Notes: generated by a model from the sequence alone, not told the origin. A DNA stretch of 64,000 nucleotides from Exiguobacterium sibiricum 7-3 (GCF_000620865.1 NZ_KK211190.1:385971-449970); one strand, 5' to 3'. Positions 34,691-45,116 are shown, numbered from the stretch's first letter. Made by a program: numbers and translations.

Positions 34691-35378
34691 GAAAAATAAG
34701 ATGAATAAAGATGCCCGTAATCTGATTACAGTCACTCAACCGAAGTCGCCGATTGCCGAGCAATACCGGACCATCCGGACAAATATCGAGTTCATGGCAG
34801 TGGATAAAGAGATTCAAGTCATGCTTGTGACATCAGCCACACAAAGTGAAGGGAAGTCGACGACTTCTTCGAATCTCGCGGTCGCATATGCGCAACAAGG
34901 AAAAAAGGTCTTGATCATCGACACGGATATGCGTCGTCCAACGGTCCATTATACATTCCGGGTTGCCAATGGTCTGGGATTATCGAGCCTGTTGACACGC
35001 CAAGCCGAGCTTGAAAAAGCTATCCTACCAACAAAAGTCGAAAATTTATCGATCTTAACGGCAGGACCGATTCCACCGAACCCGGCCGAGCTGTTGTCGT
35101 CAAAAGCGATGGAAAAATTAATTCTGCAATTGCGTGACGAGTATGATGTCATCATTTTGGATGCTCCGCCGTTACTGCAAGTCGCGGACAGCCGGATCAC
35201 ATCTAAACTGACGGACGGTGTCGTGCTGGTCGTCAGCTGTATGACATCGGATCGTCAACGTGTCCTTAAAGCTAAAGAACAACTCGAACTGGCGGAAGCG
35301 AAGATCCTTGGCGTCGTCTTGAACCGCCGGGAGCTGACGGATGATTCAGCGTATCAATACTATTATTCCTATGAATAA
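34683..35378 (+). CDS. capsular BY-family tyrosine kinase (CpsD/CapB/YwqD type)
   Basis: A 231-residue cytoplasmic ATPase-kinase. It has Walker A TQSEGKSTTSSNLA (about 58-71), Walker A' LIIDTDMRRP (about 82-91) and Walker B VIILDAPPLL (about 158-167). The C-terminus ends in a tyrosine cluster (AYQYYYSYE), the usual autophosphorylation tail. Such kinases cycle between phosphorylated and dephosphorylated states together with the Wzz-like partner to drive polymer assembly. They also phosphorylate UDP-glucose dehydrogenase in Bacillus; an Ugd gene lies at 49476. It overlaps the activator gene and is followed by its phosphatase. Confidence 0.92.
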   Translation: MAKKNKMNKDARNLITVTQPKSPIAEQYRTIRTNIEFMAVDKEIQVMLVTSATQSEGKSTTSSNLAVAYAQQGKKVLIIDTDMRRPTVHYTFRVANGLGLSSLLTRQAELEKAILPTKVENLSILTAGPIPPNPAELLSSKAMEKLILQLRDEYDVIILDAPPLLQVADSRITSKLTDGVVLVVSCMTSDRQRVLKAKEQLELAEAKILGVVLNRRELTDDSAYQYYYSYE

Positions 35379-35389
35379 GGGGTGCCATC

Positions 35390-36154
35390 ATGGTTGATCT
35401 TCATTGTCATCTTTTACCGCTGGTCGATGACGGTCCGGCGAGTATCGAGCAAATGTTACAGCTGGCGGAGCAGGCAGCAAGTGAAGGGATCACACGAATC
35501 ATCGCGACCCCGCACCTGTTTCATCCGCAGTTCGAGACGGAAGACGTCGATGTGAAACTGACCGTTGATGAATTAAATGTCTTACTCCATCAGCGCAATA
35601 TTCCAATCACCGTCTATCCGGGGCATGAGATTCGTTTGACGGGTGAGTTAATCGAAGAAGTCCAAAAGGGGACGGCATTGCCGCTTGCGGATTCACGTTA
35701 TTTACTGATTGAATTTCCTTCGACCGGAATCCCGTCGTATGCGCGACAAGTGTTTGCCGAATTAATTTCTGACGGCTACGTTCCCGTCATTGCGCATCCG
35801 GAAAAAAACAAAGCTATCATCCAGAATCCGACATTGTTGTTTGATTTAATTTTAAATGGTGCAATCAGTCAAGTGACTTGTGCGAGTCTGATCGGTAAGT
35901 ACGGTAAGGATGTCCAACGTTTTGCCGTTGCCTTACTTGAAAACGGTTTGGCTCATCTCGTGGCGTCAGACGCCCACCATACTGAAAAGCGTCCGTTCTA
36001 CTGGGAACAATGCCGAAAATATTTGGAGCATGAATTAGAAGACTGGTTGTATGAAGAAATTTATGAGAACAATGAAGCGGTTCTTCTGAACCAGCTCGTG
36101 ACGATTAATCCTCCGAATCCGGTTGAAAAGAACTGGAAAGGTCAGTGGGTATAA
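35390..36154 (+). CDS. manganese-dependent tyrosine phosphatase (CpsB/CapC/YwqE type, PHP fold)
   Basis: A 254-residue PHP-superfamily enzyme. It shows MVDLHCHLLPLVDDGPAS with the metal-binding His-x-His, then TPHLFHPQFE, VYPGHEIRLTGEL, YVPVIAHPEKN and LVASDAHH, which supply the remaining metal ligands. It dephosphorylates the tyrosine cluster of the kinase encoded 11 bases upstream. PGVDDG, usual in this family, reads PLVDDG here. AAGGGG precedes the ATG. A terminator follows, so wzz-kinase-phosphatase form a separate three-gene operon upstream of the biosynthetic genes. Confidence 0.92.
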   Translation: MVDLHCHLLPLVDDGPASIEQMLQLAEQAASEGITRIIATPHLFHPQFETEDVDVKLTVDELNVLLHQRNIPITVYPGHEIRLTGELIEEVQKGTALPLADSRYLLIEFPSTGIPSYARQVFAELISDGYVPVIAHPEKNKAIIQNPTLLFDLILNGAISQVTCASLIGKYGKDVQRFAVALLENGLAHLVASDAHHTEKRPFYWEQCRKYLEHELEDWLYEEIYENNEAVLLNQLVTINPPNPVEKNWKGQWV

Positions 36155-36177
36155 AGGATTTAATGTGAAGAAAATGT

Positions 36178-36206
36178 AAAGAGAGTGAAAATCCACTCTC
36201 TTTTTT
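36178..36206 (+). terminator. intrinsic terminator of the control operon
   Basis: AAAGAGAGTG/CACTCTCTTT stem with a six-base loop and further T. The 138 bases up to galU then hold an AT-rich presumed promoter region with TGGTATTGT, an extended -10-like element. Confidence 0.85.
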
Positions 36207-36344
36207 CTGTGTTAACGCTTACATTATTAACAATTGGAAAACTTTATGGAATGGATTCAACTGGATGTGGTATTGTAATTTACATAAAGAATACCAAGTT
36301 GATTATATTATGGGAATCTGAAATTAGAACTGGGAGTTGATTTC

Positions 36345-37238
36345 ATGAATCGTGTAAAAAAGGCGGTTATTCCAGCTGCTGGACTTGGCACACGTTTTTT
36401 ACCGGCGACAAAAGCGATGCCGAAGGAAATGTTGCCGATCGTCGATAAGCCGACGATTCAATATATCATCGAAGAAGCGATTGAATCGGGGATTGAAGAT
36501 ATTTTAATCATCACTGGTAAAGGCAAACGGGCCATCGAGGATCATTTTGATTCCGTGCCGGAACTCGAAGCAAACTTGATTGCGAAAAATAAGTCGGAGT
36601 TGTTGCATTTAGTAGAAGCAACGACAAACATCAATATTCATTTCATCCGTCAGTCGAAACCAAAGGGTCTCGGAGACGCGATTCTCCAAGCAAAGGCCTT
36701 CATTGGCAACGAACCGTTCGTCGTCATGCTCGGGGATGATATCGTCCAAGCCGATATTCCATGTACACGTCAATTAATTGAGCAGTACGAGATTACGAAC
36801 AGTTCAATCATCGGTGTCCAACCGGTTGCGGATAAAGATACGCATCGCTACGGCATCGTTGATCCAAGCACGAGCATCTCTGCGAACTTACATAAGGTGA
36901 AATCATTTGTTGAAAAGCCGGCACCAGGCACGGCACCATCGAACTTAGCGATTTTAGGCCGCTATTTACTGACACCGGAAATCTTTAAATACTTAGAAAC
37001 ACAGGAAGTCGGGTCAGGCGGCGAGATTCAATTGACGGACGCGATTACACGACTGAATGAAATGCAACGGGTCTTTGCTTATGAATTTGACGGAAAACGT
37101 TATGACGTCGGTGAAAAACTGGGCTTCATTCAAACGACACTCGAGTTTGCCTTGAAACGGGATGACCTGGGAGATGACGTTGCAAAGATGATGGCAGACT
37201 TACTCGCAGAACGTGCGAAGTCCTCTTCGCTTGTCTAA
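36345..37238 (+). CDS. galU: UTP-glucose-1-phosphate uridylyltransferase
   Basis: A 297-residue soluble enzyme that makes UDP-glucose from UTP and glucose-1-phosphate. The nucleotide-binding start [29 protein letters not shown] is typical, followed by [29 protein letters not shown] and [13 protein letters not shown]-glucose feeds Ugd at 49476 for UDP-glucuronate and can also serve other glucosyl needs. GGGAG precedes the ATG. It opens the biosynthetic operon; the dehydratase follows 39 bases later. Confidence 0.95.
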   Translation: MNRVKKAVIPAAGLGTRFLPATKAMPKEMLPIVDKPTIQYIIEEAIESGIEDILIITGKGKRAIEDHFDSVPELEANLIAKNKSELLHLVEATTNINIHFIRQSKPKGLGDAILQAKAFIGNEPFVVMLGDDIVQADIPCTRQLIEQYEITNSSIIGVQPVADKDTHRYGIVDPSTSISANLHKVKSFVEKPAPGTAPSNLAILGRYLLTPEIFKYLETQEVGSGGEIQLTDAITRLNEMQRVFAYEFDGKRYDVGEKLGFIQTTLEFALKRDDLGDDVAKMMADLLAERAKSSSLV

Positions 37239-37277
37239 GCACGTGTCCTCCATCATAAAGAGAAAGGAGACTGTCCT

Positions 37278-39128
37278 TTGAAATTCTACTATTATTATCG
37301 GACCCTGACGTTAGCCTGCATCGATGCTGTCGCTTTAGGAATCGCGATGGGGTTTACCTATTTTTTCTTATATCCAAAAGAACTGTTTGATTTGATTGAT
37401 AGTAAACTATTGCTTCAATCAGCTGCTGTCTTTGCATTGTTGTTCGTCACATTGGCCTTTTTAATGAAGTTGTATCGTGTCAACTGGAAGTATGCCAGCA
37501 TCCAAGAGGCGCTGACCTTGTCTTTGTCACTCGGTGCCAGCTCGATTGGACTGATGGTTTATCAAAAATTTGTGTTCGGACAAGTTCTTGAACGCATCAC
37601 GATTCTTAGTTTTTGTATTTCATTATTATTGCTTGGAGCGATTCGTGTTGCGCTACGACTACTTGGAATCGGACAACATTGGCGAAAATATGCCTTACCT
37701 CGCCGGATGGTCAAGTCACGTAAACGGACACTTGTCATTGGTGCCGGACGAGCTGGACGCTCGTTAGTCCGTCAATTATATGTATCTCCGTTCCATGAGC
37801 TAAAGCCTGTTGCATTTTTGGATGATGATCCAAAAAATATGCATTTCATGATTCAAGGAATCGAAGTCGTTGGGACGACTGCAAATTTAAAAGCAGTCAT
37901 TGAAAAACACCGGATTGAAGCGATTGTACTCGCGATTCCGTCACTGACACAGCAACGACGGGTTGAACTGATCACGGAAGCGAAAATGCTTTGTAAAAAC
38001 GTTCAAACGTTGCCGATGATTGAAGAGTTGATTACAGGAAAAGTTTCTGTCAGTGCGATTCGAGACGTTTCGATTGAAGATTTACTAGGTCGTGAACCGG
38101 TTGAACTCGATATTTCGGGGATTAAATCTGAAATCGAAGGACGAACAGTTCTTGTGACCGGAGCAGGTGGATCGATTGGATCAGAAATTTGCCGACAAAT
38201 CATTCAATTCAATCCAACAACACTTGTATTACTGGGTCATGGTGAAAACAGTATTTACCTGATTGAACGAGAGCTACGCGGACTTCAGTTTCCGATTAAT
38301 TTAGTACCAATCATTGCAGATGTCCAAGATCGCACGCGACTGGAAGAAGTGTTTGCGACACACAAACCACAGGTCGTTTTCCACGCAGCAGCGCATAAGC
38401 ATGTGCCTTTAATGGAAGCCAACCCGTACGAATCAGTTAAAAACAATGTGTACGGGACAAAAAATGTTGCCGAAGTAGCTGACTTATTCGAAGCAGAACG
38501 ATTTGTGATGATTTCAACCGATAAAGCCGTCAATCCAACAAACGTCATGGGATCCACAAAACGGATTGCGGAAATGGTTATTCAAGAACTGGGATGTCGC
38601 AGCAAAACGAAGTTTGCGGTCGTACGTTTCGGAAATGTACTGGGGAGTCGTGGCTCGGTCATTCCACTGTTTAAATCACAAATTTTAGCGGGCGGACCGG
38701 TTACGGTCACACACCCGGAAATGACACGATTCTTTATGACGATTCCGGAAGCAAGTCGGTTAGTCATTCAAGCCGGTATCTTAGCAGATGGTGGAGAAGT
38801 GTTTGTCCTTGATATGGGAGAGCCAGTCAAAATCGTTGATCTTGCTAAAAACATGATTGAACTGAGTGGTTTTACAGAAGATGAAATGCCAATCGTGTTC
38901 TCGGGGATTCGCCCGGGTGAGAAAATGTACGAAGAACTACTGAAAGACGGCGAAGTGGATCCGGAAGCGATTTATCCGAAGATTTTTGTCGGCCGAACGC
39001 GTCAAAAAGAACCAGTCATGAATATTTTGAATCTAGTCGATCGACATAAGAATGCACCACTGCAATTAAGAAACGTCTTACTCGATATTGCGAATGATGT
39101 TGCGGTTCGCGAAGAAAACCTAGTCTGA
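37278..39128 (+). CDS. membrane-bound UDP-sugar 4,6-dehydratase (CapD/WbpM/EpsC type)
   Basis: A 616-residue protein. Four N-terminal membrane helices (about 10-125) and a first nucleotide-binding fold (about 148-260, LVIGAGRAGRSLVRQL) precede the catalytic short-chain dehydrogenase domain (about 285-560). Motifs are TGAGGSIGSEICRQI, HAAAHKHVPLMEANP, and STDKAVNPTNVMGSTKR, in which Met replaces the usual Tyr of YxxxK, as in large WbpM-type enzymes. It converts UDP-GlcNAc to UDP-2-acetamido-2,6-dideoxy-4-hexulose, usually the first step to the initiating sugar. The TTG start follows AAAGGAG. The sugar transferase gene is 29 bases downstream. Confidence 0.9.
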   Translation: MKFYYYYRTLTLACIDAVALGIAMGFTYFFLYPKELFDLIDSKLLLQSAAVFALLFVTLAFLMKLYRVNWKYASIQEALTLSLSLGASSIGLMVYQKFVFGQVLERITILSFCISLLLLGAIRVALRLLGIGQHWRKYALPRRMVKSRKRTLVIGAGRAGRSLVRQLYVSPFHELKPVAFLDDDPKNMHFMIQGIEVVGTTANLKAVIEKHRIEAIVLAIPSLTQQRRVELITEAKMLCKNVQTLPMIEELITGKVSVSAIRDVSIEDLLGREPVELDISGIKSEIEGRTVLVTGAGGSIGSEICRQIIQFNPTTLVLLGHGENSIYLIERELRGLQFPINLVPIIADVQDRTRLEEVFATHKPQVVFHAAAHKHVPLMEANPYESVKNNVYGTKNVAEVADLFEAERFVMISTDKAVNPTNVMGSTKRIAEMVIQELGCRSKTKFAVVRFGNVLGSRGSVIPLFKSQILAGGPVTVTHPEMTRFFMTIPEASRLVIQAGILADGGEVFVLDMGEPVKIVDLAKNMIELSGFTEDEMPIVFSGIRPGEKMYEELLKDGEVDPEAIYPKIFVGRTRQKEPVMNILNLVDRHKNAPLQLRNVLLDIANDVAVREENLV

Positions 39129-39157
39129 CGAATGATATCTAAAAGGAGGAATGAAAT

Positions 39158-39784
39158 TTGAATTACTTAAAAATCAAACGTCCACTTGGATTTTCGATTG
39201 CCTGTGTTGCCTGTTTAGTATTGATTCCTGTCTTTATCCTGATTATGGCTGCCATCAAGGTGGAGTCACGAGGGCCTGTATTCTTTAAACAAAAACGAGT
39301 CGGTCTGAATAAAAATCATTTTAATATTTTAAAATTCCGGACGATGTACATCGAAACACCAAATGATACACCAACCCACTTGTTAGCGGATCCAGACGTG
39401 TACATTACACGTGTCGGTAAGATTCTACGAAAAACAAGCCTGGATGAACTGCCACAGCTGTTTAATATTTTGAAAGGCGAGATGGCATTTGTCGGACCAC
39501 GTCCAGCGTTGTGGAACCAATACGATTTGATCGATGAGCGAGATAAATACCAAGCAAATGACACGTTACCCGGTTTGACAGGCTGGGCGCAAATCAATGG
39601 TCGTGATGAACTACCGATTGAAATCAAAGCCAAGTTAGATGGAGAGTACGTAAAACGAATGGGAATCCTGATGGATACCCGGTGTTTCGTCGCAACAATT
39701 TTTAGTGTTTTGAAAAGTGACGGAGTAGTTGAAGGTGGTACAGGAAAAATTACTGTAAAAGAAGTTGCAAGTACGAAGGAGTAA
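39158..39784 (+). CDS. initiating sugar-1-phosphate transferase (PglC/WcaJ-type)
   Basis: A 208-residue monotopic phosphoglycosyl transferase. One N-terminal hydrophobic segment (about 12-34) leads into VKVESRGPVFFKQKRVGLN, FNILKFRTMY, the catalytic KTSLDELPQLFNILKGEMAFVGPRPA region and PGLTGWAQINGRDEL. It moves a sugar phosphate from a UDP-sugar to undecaprenyl phosphate, starting each repeat unit. The short form without extra N-terminal helices fits PglC. With the adjacent dehydratase and epimerase, the first sugar is probably a 6-deoxy-N-acetylhexosamine such as QuiNAc or FucNAc (inference). TTG start with AAAAGGAGG upstream. Confidence 0.92.
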   Translation: MNYLKIKRPLGFSIACVACLVLIPVFILIMAAIKVESRGPVFFKQKRVGLNKNHFNILKFRTMYIETPNDTPTHLLADPDVYITRVGKILRKTSLDELPQLFNILKGEMAFVGPRPALWNQYDLIDERDKYQANDTLPGLTGWAQINGRDELPIEIKAKLDGEYVKRMGILMDTRCFVATIFSVLKSDGVVEGGTGKITVKEVASTKE

Positions 39785-39790
39785 ACAACG

Positions 39791-40657
39791 ATGAAAAAAG
39801 TTCTTGTTACAGGTGAGAATGGCTATATAGGGAACAAATTTAAAGAATGGGTTCAGTCAGGCAATAAAGAAATTGAGCTGAATTATGTTTCTGTAAGAGG
39901 AGAAGAATGGCGTAAAACTGATTTTAGTGCTTATGATACTGTTTTACATCTTGCGGGTATAGCGCATGTTTCTCGTAATCCAAAACTTAAAGAGTTATAT
40001 TACAAAATCAATAGAGACTTGACGATTAAATTAGCTGAAAAAGCCAAGAAAGAAAATGTAAAACAGTTTATTTTTATGAGCAGTATTATTGTTTACGGAT
40101 TAGATAATAAAATTGGTGATTATAGTAGCATCAACAACAATACAATTCCAGCTCCAGTAGATTTTTACGGAGACAGTAAATTACAAGCAGATTTACAAAT
40201 TCAATCAATGAACAGCAAAGAATTTAAAACAGCAGTAATTCGTACACCAATTGTATATGGACCAGAGTGCAAAGGAAACTTTAAGAAAATAATAAACTTA
40301 GCAAAAATCACTCCTATTTTTATCGATTTAGATAATAAGAGAAGTATGATCTATATTGATAATTTAAATTGTCTAATTGAACAAATAATAAGTAGTAAGA
40401 GTTCAGGAGTATTTTATCCTCAAAATACAGAGTATGTAAGTACAAAACAAATCATTGAAGTTGCTGCAAAATATAGCGGACGCAAAATATACTTTATTTC
40501 GTCTTTCAACTTTTTAATAAAATTAGCTAGTAAAAAAATCAGTATCATCAATAAAATATTTGGTAATAAAATTTATGAGAAAGATATTTCGAAATCTAAT
40601 CAGTATCAAGTTTGTGATTTCGAAACATCAATAAAAAAAAGTATGATTAATAACTAA
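39791..40657 (+). CDS. NAD-dependent sugar epimerase/reductase (extended SDR)
   Basis: A 288-residue extended short-chain dehydrogenase. The Rossmann motif TGENGYIG (about 7-14) is followed by LHLAGIAHVSRNP, a SSIIVYG strand, the catalytic FYGDSKLQAD (YxxxK variant YGDSK) and IRTPIVYGPECKGNF. It is closest in pattern to the WbpV-like 4-keto reductases or epimerases that act next to a PglC-type transferase. Here base composition drops sharply to AT-rich, with A/T third codon positions, compared with the gene six bases upstream. This marks the left edge of the acquired cassette. The exact reaction is inferred from context. Confidence 0.8.
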   Translation: MKKVLVTGENGYIGNKFKEWVQSGNKEIELNYVSVRGEEWRKTDFSAYDTVLHLAGIAHVSRNPKLKELYYKINRDLTIKLAEKAKKENVKQFIFMSSIIVYGLDNKIGDYSSINNNTIPAPVDFYGDSKLQADLQIQSMNSKEFKTAVIRTPIVYGPECKGNFKKIINLAKITPIFIDLDNKRSMIYIDNLNCLIEQIISSKSSGVFYPQNTEYVSTKQIIEVAAKYSGRKIYFISSFNFLIKLASKKISIINKIFGNKIYEKDISKSNQYQVCDFETSIKKSMINN

Positions 40658-40672
40658 ATGGGGATATATAAT

Positions 40673-41815
40673 ATGAAAAAAAAGAGAGTTATGTTGCTTG
40701 GGAATCATGCTTTTGTTATTTACAATTTTAGAAAAGAACTGATCCAGCAATTATTAAAAGATGGATATGAAGTCTATCTGTCTATGCCTTATGATAAGGA
40801 CAAAGTACCTATGATGATAAAATGGGGCTGTAATTTTATTGAGACAAATGTTGATCGCAGAGGGACAAACCCATTTAGAGATTTAAAATTAATTAAACAC
40901 TATTTAAAGATTTTAAAAAAATACAAGCCTGATGTAGTCCTTACCTATACGATAAAACCCAATTTATATGGAGGAATTGCTTGCAGAATAAATAAAATCC
41001 CATATATAAACAATATAACAGGACTAGGTAGTGGCTTTAATAAAAAGGGATTATTAAAGAACCTTATAAAATTATTATATACGGTGGCTTTGAAAGATTC
41101 GTCTAAAGTATTTTTTCAAAATGAACATGATAAAAAAGTATTAATAGATGAAAAAATTATAACAAAAAATTTTGAAGTACTACCTGGTTCAGGTGTTAAT
41201 TTAAAAGAATACTTATATCATGAAATGCCTTCATATTCTGTAACTAAGTTTATTTTTGTTGGAAGAATAATGAAAGACAAAGGGATTCATGAATTCTTAG
41301 AAGCTGCAGTGAAAAGTAAAAGCAAGTACGGGGATAACATCGAATTTAATGTTGTAGGCTTTGTAGAACCTACTGAAATACATTTAAGTAAAAAAATTGA
41401 GGATTTAAATTCTAATAAAGTTGTAAAGTACCATGGTTATCAGAATGACGTGAAGCATTATATTCAAAATGTACATTGCTTAATTCAGCCTTCACATGGA
41501 GGTGAGGGACTTTCTAATGTCTTATTGGAAGCTGGTGCAATGGGAAGAATATTATTAGCTTCAAAAATACCAGGGTGTCAAGAAACAATTGAAGTTGGTA
41601 AAAATGGTTATGTTTTTGATAAAAAAAATGTAAATAGTCTCTGTGAAAGTATAGATAAACTTATGAATTTAGACATTCAAAAGTTAGATGAGATGTCGTT
41701 ATATTCAAGGTATAAAATTAATAAAGAGTTTGATCGTAATATTATTATTGAAAGATATCTTAAAGAAATACAGAACCTGACATTGTTAAATCATCATGAG
41801 AGAAAAATTATATGA
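40673..41815 (+). CDS. glycosyltransferase family 4 (PglA-like)
   Basis: A 380-residue GT-B fold enzyme. The N-terminal half has LLGNHAFVIYNFRKELIQQL and YTIKPNLYGGIACRI; the donor-binding half has KFIFVGRIMKDKGIHEFLEAA and the family motif GEGLSNVLLEAGAMGRILLASKIPGCQE. This resembles enzymes that add the second sugar to an undecaprenyl-linked N-acetylated deoxysugar. ATG at 40673 is preferred, with TGGGGA 9-10 bases upstream; ATG 40658 directly after the previous stop has no Shine-Dalgarno. The composition is very AT-rich. Confidence 0.87.
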   Translation: MKKKRVMLLGNHAFVIYNFRKELIQQLLKDGYEVYLSMPYDKDKVPMMIKWGCNFIETNVDRRGTNPFRDLKLIKHYLKILKKYKPDVVLTYTIKPNLYGGIACRINKIPYINNITGLGSGFNKKGLLKNLIKLLYTVALKDSSKVFFQNEHDKKVLIDEKIITKNFEVLPGSGVNLKEYLYHEMPSYSVTKFIFVGRIMKDKGIHEFLEAAVKSKSKYGDNIEFNVVGFVEPTEIHLSKKIEDLNSNKVVKYHGYQNDVKHYIQNVHCLIQPSHGGEGLSNVLLEAGAMGRILLASKIPGCQETIEVGKNGYVFDKKNVNSLCESIDKLMNLDIQKLDEMSLYSRYKINKEFDRNIIIERYLKEIQNLTLLNHHERKII

Positions 41816-42897
41816 AAATCTTATATATCACTACACATTTGGATAATGGTGGAGCAGAAAAGCTAGTAGCAGATATGGCTGTGTATAGTAAAAATAAAGG
41901 GTATGAAGTCACTGTATTGATGATTCTAAATCGAAAAGGTGTTCCATATGAAAATTTAATATTAAATAAAATAAAAGTTATTAACTTAAAGATGTCTTCT
42001 TTTTTGAATTTCAGAATACCATTCATTTTGAATAATATTTCAAAAGAATTTGACATTATTCATACTCATACTTACTATGCACAGTTATACTCAAGTTTCT
42101 TTATTGATAAAAAGAAACTTATTACCACCGAACATAGTACAAATAATAATAGAAGAAGTAAAAAAATTTTTCGTTTGATAGATAGCTTAATGTATTACAA
42201 ATATTCTAAAGTTGTATCTATTACAGATAGTGTAGAAAGAAATTTGAAAAATTGGATTTTCTCAAACACTAAAGATAAATTTACAGTAATAAATAATGGA
42301 ATCGATGTAAAGAAGTATTTTAATGATAAAAAAATAGAAAAAGAGGAAATTGGTTTTAAGAAAAAAGAAATCTTGTTGATATCAGTAGGGAGGCTTGAAC
42401 CGGTAAAAAATCAATTATTATTAATTGAAGCTTTTTCAGAGATTAGAGATCCTAATGTAAAATTAATTTTAATTGGAAATGGAAATTTAAAATCAATAAT
42501 AATTGAAAGAATAAAAAATAAAGGTTTAATTGATAGAATCACTTTATTAGAAAATAGAAAGGACGTGGATGTCTTCCTAAATGCAAGTGATATTTTTATT
42601 TTACCTTCGTTATGGGAAGGTTTTGGATTATCAGCACTGGAAGCAGCTATATCGGATAATATACTAGTTCTTTCTGATATAGAAGGTTTGAAAGGTATGA
42701 TTAATGAAGTAACTGAACAAGCAATATTTTTTGATCCGAATAGTAAAGAAGATTTGGTTAAATCAATAATAAGAGCGATTTCTATGATAGAAAATGATAA
42801 AAAATCTATAAATATTGATTATGTTGAGAAATATTTAAGTATAGAAAGTATGATGAATAAATACTTAGAAGTTTACAAAGAACGTAAGGGAGGATAA
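41812..42897 (+). CDS. glycosyltransferase family 4
   Basis: A 361-residue GT-B fold glycosyltransferase. It has an N-terminal acceptor domain (LYITTHLDNGGAEKLVADMA, with the GGAE loop), IIHTHTYYAQLY, then LLISVGRLEPVKNQLLLIEAF and the donor motif LPSLWEGFGLSALEAAISDN with the E-x7-E pair. It overlaps the previous gene by four bases (ATGA), so the two are coupled. Sugar and linkage specificity cannot be told. AT content is very high, as in the rest of the cassette. Confidence 0.88.
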   Translation: MKILYITTHLDNGGAEKLVADMAVYSKNKGYEVTVLMILNRKGVPYENLILNKIKVINLKMSSFLNFRIPFILNNISKEFDIIHTHTYYAQLYSSFFIDKKKLITTEHSTNNNRRSKKIFRLIDSLMYYKYSKVVSITDSVERNLKNWIFSNTKDKFTVINNGIDVKKYFNDKKIEKEEIGFKKKEILLISVGRLEPVKNQLLLIEAFSEIRDPNVKLILIGNGNLKSIIIERIKNKGLIDRITLLENRKDVDVFLNASDIFILPSLWEGFGLSALEAAISDNILVLSDIEGLKGMINEVTEQAIFFDPNSKEDLVKSIIRAISMIENDKKSINIDYVEKYLSIESMMNKYLEVYKERKGG

Positions 42898-42901
42898 AAA
42901 A

Positions 42902-43777
42902 TTGGATTTAAGTTTTATCATCGTTAACTATAATACAGCGATCCTAGTAGAAGAGTGTATCGATTCTTTATTGAAAAATAAATCATTAAAAGAAATAGAG
43001 TTTGAAATAGTAGTTGTAGATAACGGATCAAACGATAATTCTGTTTCTTTCCTTACTAAAAAATATATAAAATTTTCGAATATTAAAGTTATTGATTCTA
43101 AAGAAAACAATGGTTTTGGTAAAGGAAATAATATAGGTGTTTCTAATAGTGATGGTGAATTCATATGCTGTATTAATAGTGATACAATTTCTCAAAACAC
43201 AGATTATTTGGAAATATTAAGTAATTTTAAAAATGAAAAAATTGGAATATTAGGAGCGAAGATACTTAATAAAGATAATAGTATTCAAAGCTTAGGTTTT
43301 AAAAAGCCAAGTGTAAAGAACGATTTTTTATTGAGTTTTTTATTTTGGAATTTTAATCTTATAAAAAAAATACGATATCATAACTATACAGATAAAGGAT
43401 TAATAAATGTAGATTGGGTATCTGGATGCTTCTTTTTAATTCGAAAAGTTACTTTTGAAGAAGTAGAAGGTTTTGATGAAAAAATATTTATGTATTCAGA
43501 GGATTTAGATTTATCGGTTAGAGTTGGAAATATGGGTTTACAGAACTATGTTCTAGACACGACTGATATCTATCATTTACACGGTGGATCTACAAATAAT
43601 AAAAAACCGAATTTCCAAAAAATGCTTGACGAGAAAAAAAATTATTTTTATGTGATCCAAAAAAATAAATTGGCTAATTCCCTAGAACTATTTTTAATCA
43701 AAATCTTCACTAAAATGCATGTACTTATGTTGTACATATTAAAAAATGTTGTAAGGAAGATTAAAATTGAAAATTAA
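42902..43777 (+). CDS. glycosyltransferase family 2 (rhamnosyltransferase-like)
   Basis: A 291-residue GT-A fold enzyme. It shows LSFIIVNYNTAILVEECIDSLL at the start, VVVDNGSNDNSV, NGFGKGNNIGV, then INSDT as the DxD-like metal site and DWVSGCFFLIRK with the FDEKIFMYSEDLDLSVRV motif. That last motif (W-x-G, YxEDxDL) is common in rhamnosyltransferases, which agrees with the dTDP-rhamnose genes downstream. The TTG start has AAGGGAGG about 7 bases upstream. The C-terminus overlaps the flippase start. Confidence 0.87.
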   Translation: MDLSFIIVNYNTAILVEECIDSLLKNKSLKEIEFEIVVVDNGSNDNSVSFLTKKYIKFSNIKVIDSKENNGFGKGNNIGVSNSDGEFICCINSDTISQNTDYLEILSNFKNEKIGILGAKILNKDNSIQSLGFKKPSVKNDFLLSFLFWNFNLIKKIRYHNYTDKGLINVDWVSGCFFLIRKVTFEEVEGFDEKIFMYSEDLDLSVRVGNMGLQNYVLDTTDIYHLHGGSTNNKKPNFQKMLDEKKNYFYVIQKNKLANSLELFLIKIFTKMHVLMLYILKNVVRKIKIEN

Positions 43778-45116
43778 AAATATACTCATTATTTTAAACT
43801 CAAATTTTATAATGTTAGCAGGAAGCTTGCTATTAACTTTTTTGATTCCTATATACTTATCTGTAAATGACTTTGCAGAATATAGAAAATATATTTTGTA
43901 TATATCATACATTGGTCTTTTTAGTTTTGGATTTATTGATGGGTCATTATTAAAATATGGGCATAAGTATTTAGAAAATAAAACATTATTCATCCAAAGA
44001 GACTTTAGATTTATTTTGAAATTTCAAATAATCATTTCTTTAATTATTGTAGTTATTTCTTTAGCTTTTAAAGATTTAATACTATTTTTATTAGCATTAG
44101 TTATTTTCCCTATAAATATGACAACATATTTCAAAATGATCTATCAAGCCACCGGGTCATATAAAAACTACTCTTTATTAAATATAATGTATTCTATTAT
44201 CAATACACTAAGTATCTCTTTTGTAATTTATCTTGGGTTATTTGGATATAAAGTATTAATAATAGCTACTTTATTAAGTTACTGGTTGGTTTATTTTGTA
44301 GCACAATATAAAATGATTAAATTTTCAAAACAAATGTTAAATAATAATTTAGAGAATGATTATACCATTAAGAACATATTTTCAATTGGATATATTGTAT
44401 TGATTTCGAATTTAGCAATTTTATTTTTTTACAACATTGGATTATGGGTAGTGAATTTTTTATTTTCCAATAGTGAATTTGCAAATTATTCATTAGCAAA
44501 TTCTATGCAAAATATGATTTTATTAATAGTAAATAGTGCAAGTGTTGTTTTCTTTAAATATATTTTTTCTGAAGAAAATGATAATAAAATAAAAAAAATA
44601 AATGAGATTTTGCTTTTTTTAGGAATTGTTTCATTTGCTTCTTTTTTTATTTTAAAAGCAATTATAGATGAATTTTTTGCTGATTATACAAGTTCTTTGC
44701 ATATTTTGAAATTTTTAATTATGTGCCTACCATTTACAATGGTTTATAACATTTCGTTTATTAATTACTATAAAAAGCATAATTTAAACTTTAAAATGTT
44801 AAAATCCATTGTTTATTTAAGTATTTTTAATTTAATTATAAGTATAATAATTTCCTTTGTGTTTGAAGGAGTACATTTAATAGCATTTGCCTCATTTTTA
44901 AGTTCTATTTTATTAAATGTTTATGTATCTCTCATTGATTTGAAAATATTTAGAATAAATATGAAACAATGGATTTATATATTAATTACGATTTCAATAT
45001 TTTATTTTTTAAGTGAAAAAAAATGGTATGTAGGTTTATCATACTACGTAATCTACTTAGTACTATCTTTAATTCTATTTATGTTATTAAAAAAGAAAAT
45101 AAGACGGGAGCCTTAA
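43767..45116 (+). CDS. polysaccharide repeat-unit flippase (Wzx-like)
   Basis: A 449-residue, highly hydrophobic protein with about 12-14 predicted membrane helices across its whole length and few charged residues. It is of the MATE-like polysaccharide transporter type. Its position after three glycosyltransferases and its size fit Wzx, which moves the lipid-linked repeat unit across the membrane. The polymerase candidate lies at 52069. The TTG start has AAGGAAG inside the end of the previous gene, an overlap of 11 bases. It is among the most AT-rich genes here, and the cassette edge falls at its end. Confidence 0.87.
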   Translation: MKIKNILIILNSNFIMLAGSLLLTFLIPIYLSVNDFAEYRKYILYISYIGLFSFGFIDGSLLKYGHKYLENKTLFIQRDFRFILKFQIIISLIIVVISLAFKDLILFLLALVIFPINMTTYFKMIYQATGSYKNYSLLNIMYSIINTLSISFVIYLGLFGYKVLIIATLLSYWLVYFVAQYKMIKFSKQMLNNNLENDYTIKNIFSIGYIVLISNLAILFFYNIGLWVVNFLFSNSEFANYSLANSMQNMILLIVNSASVVFFKYIFSEENDNKIKKINEILLFLGIVSFASFFILKAIIDEFFADYTSSLHILKFLIMCLPFTMVYNISFINYYKKHNLNFKMLKSIVYLSIFNLIISIIISFVFEGVHLIAFASFLSSILLNVYVSLIDLKIFRINMKQWIYILITISIFYFLSEKKWYVGLSYYVIYLVLSLILFMLLKKKIRREP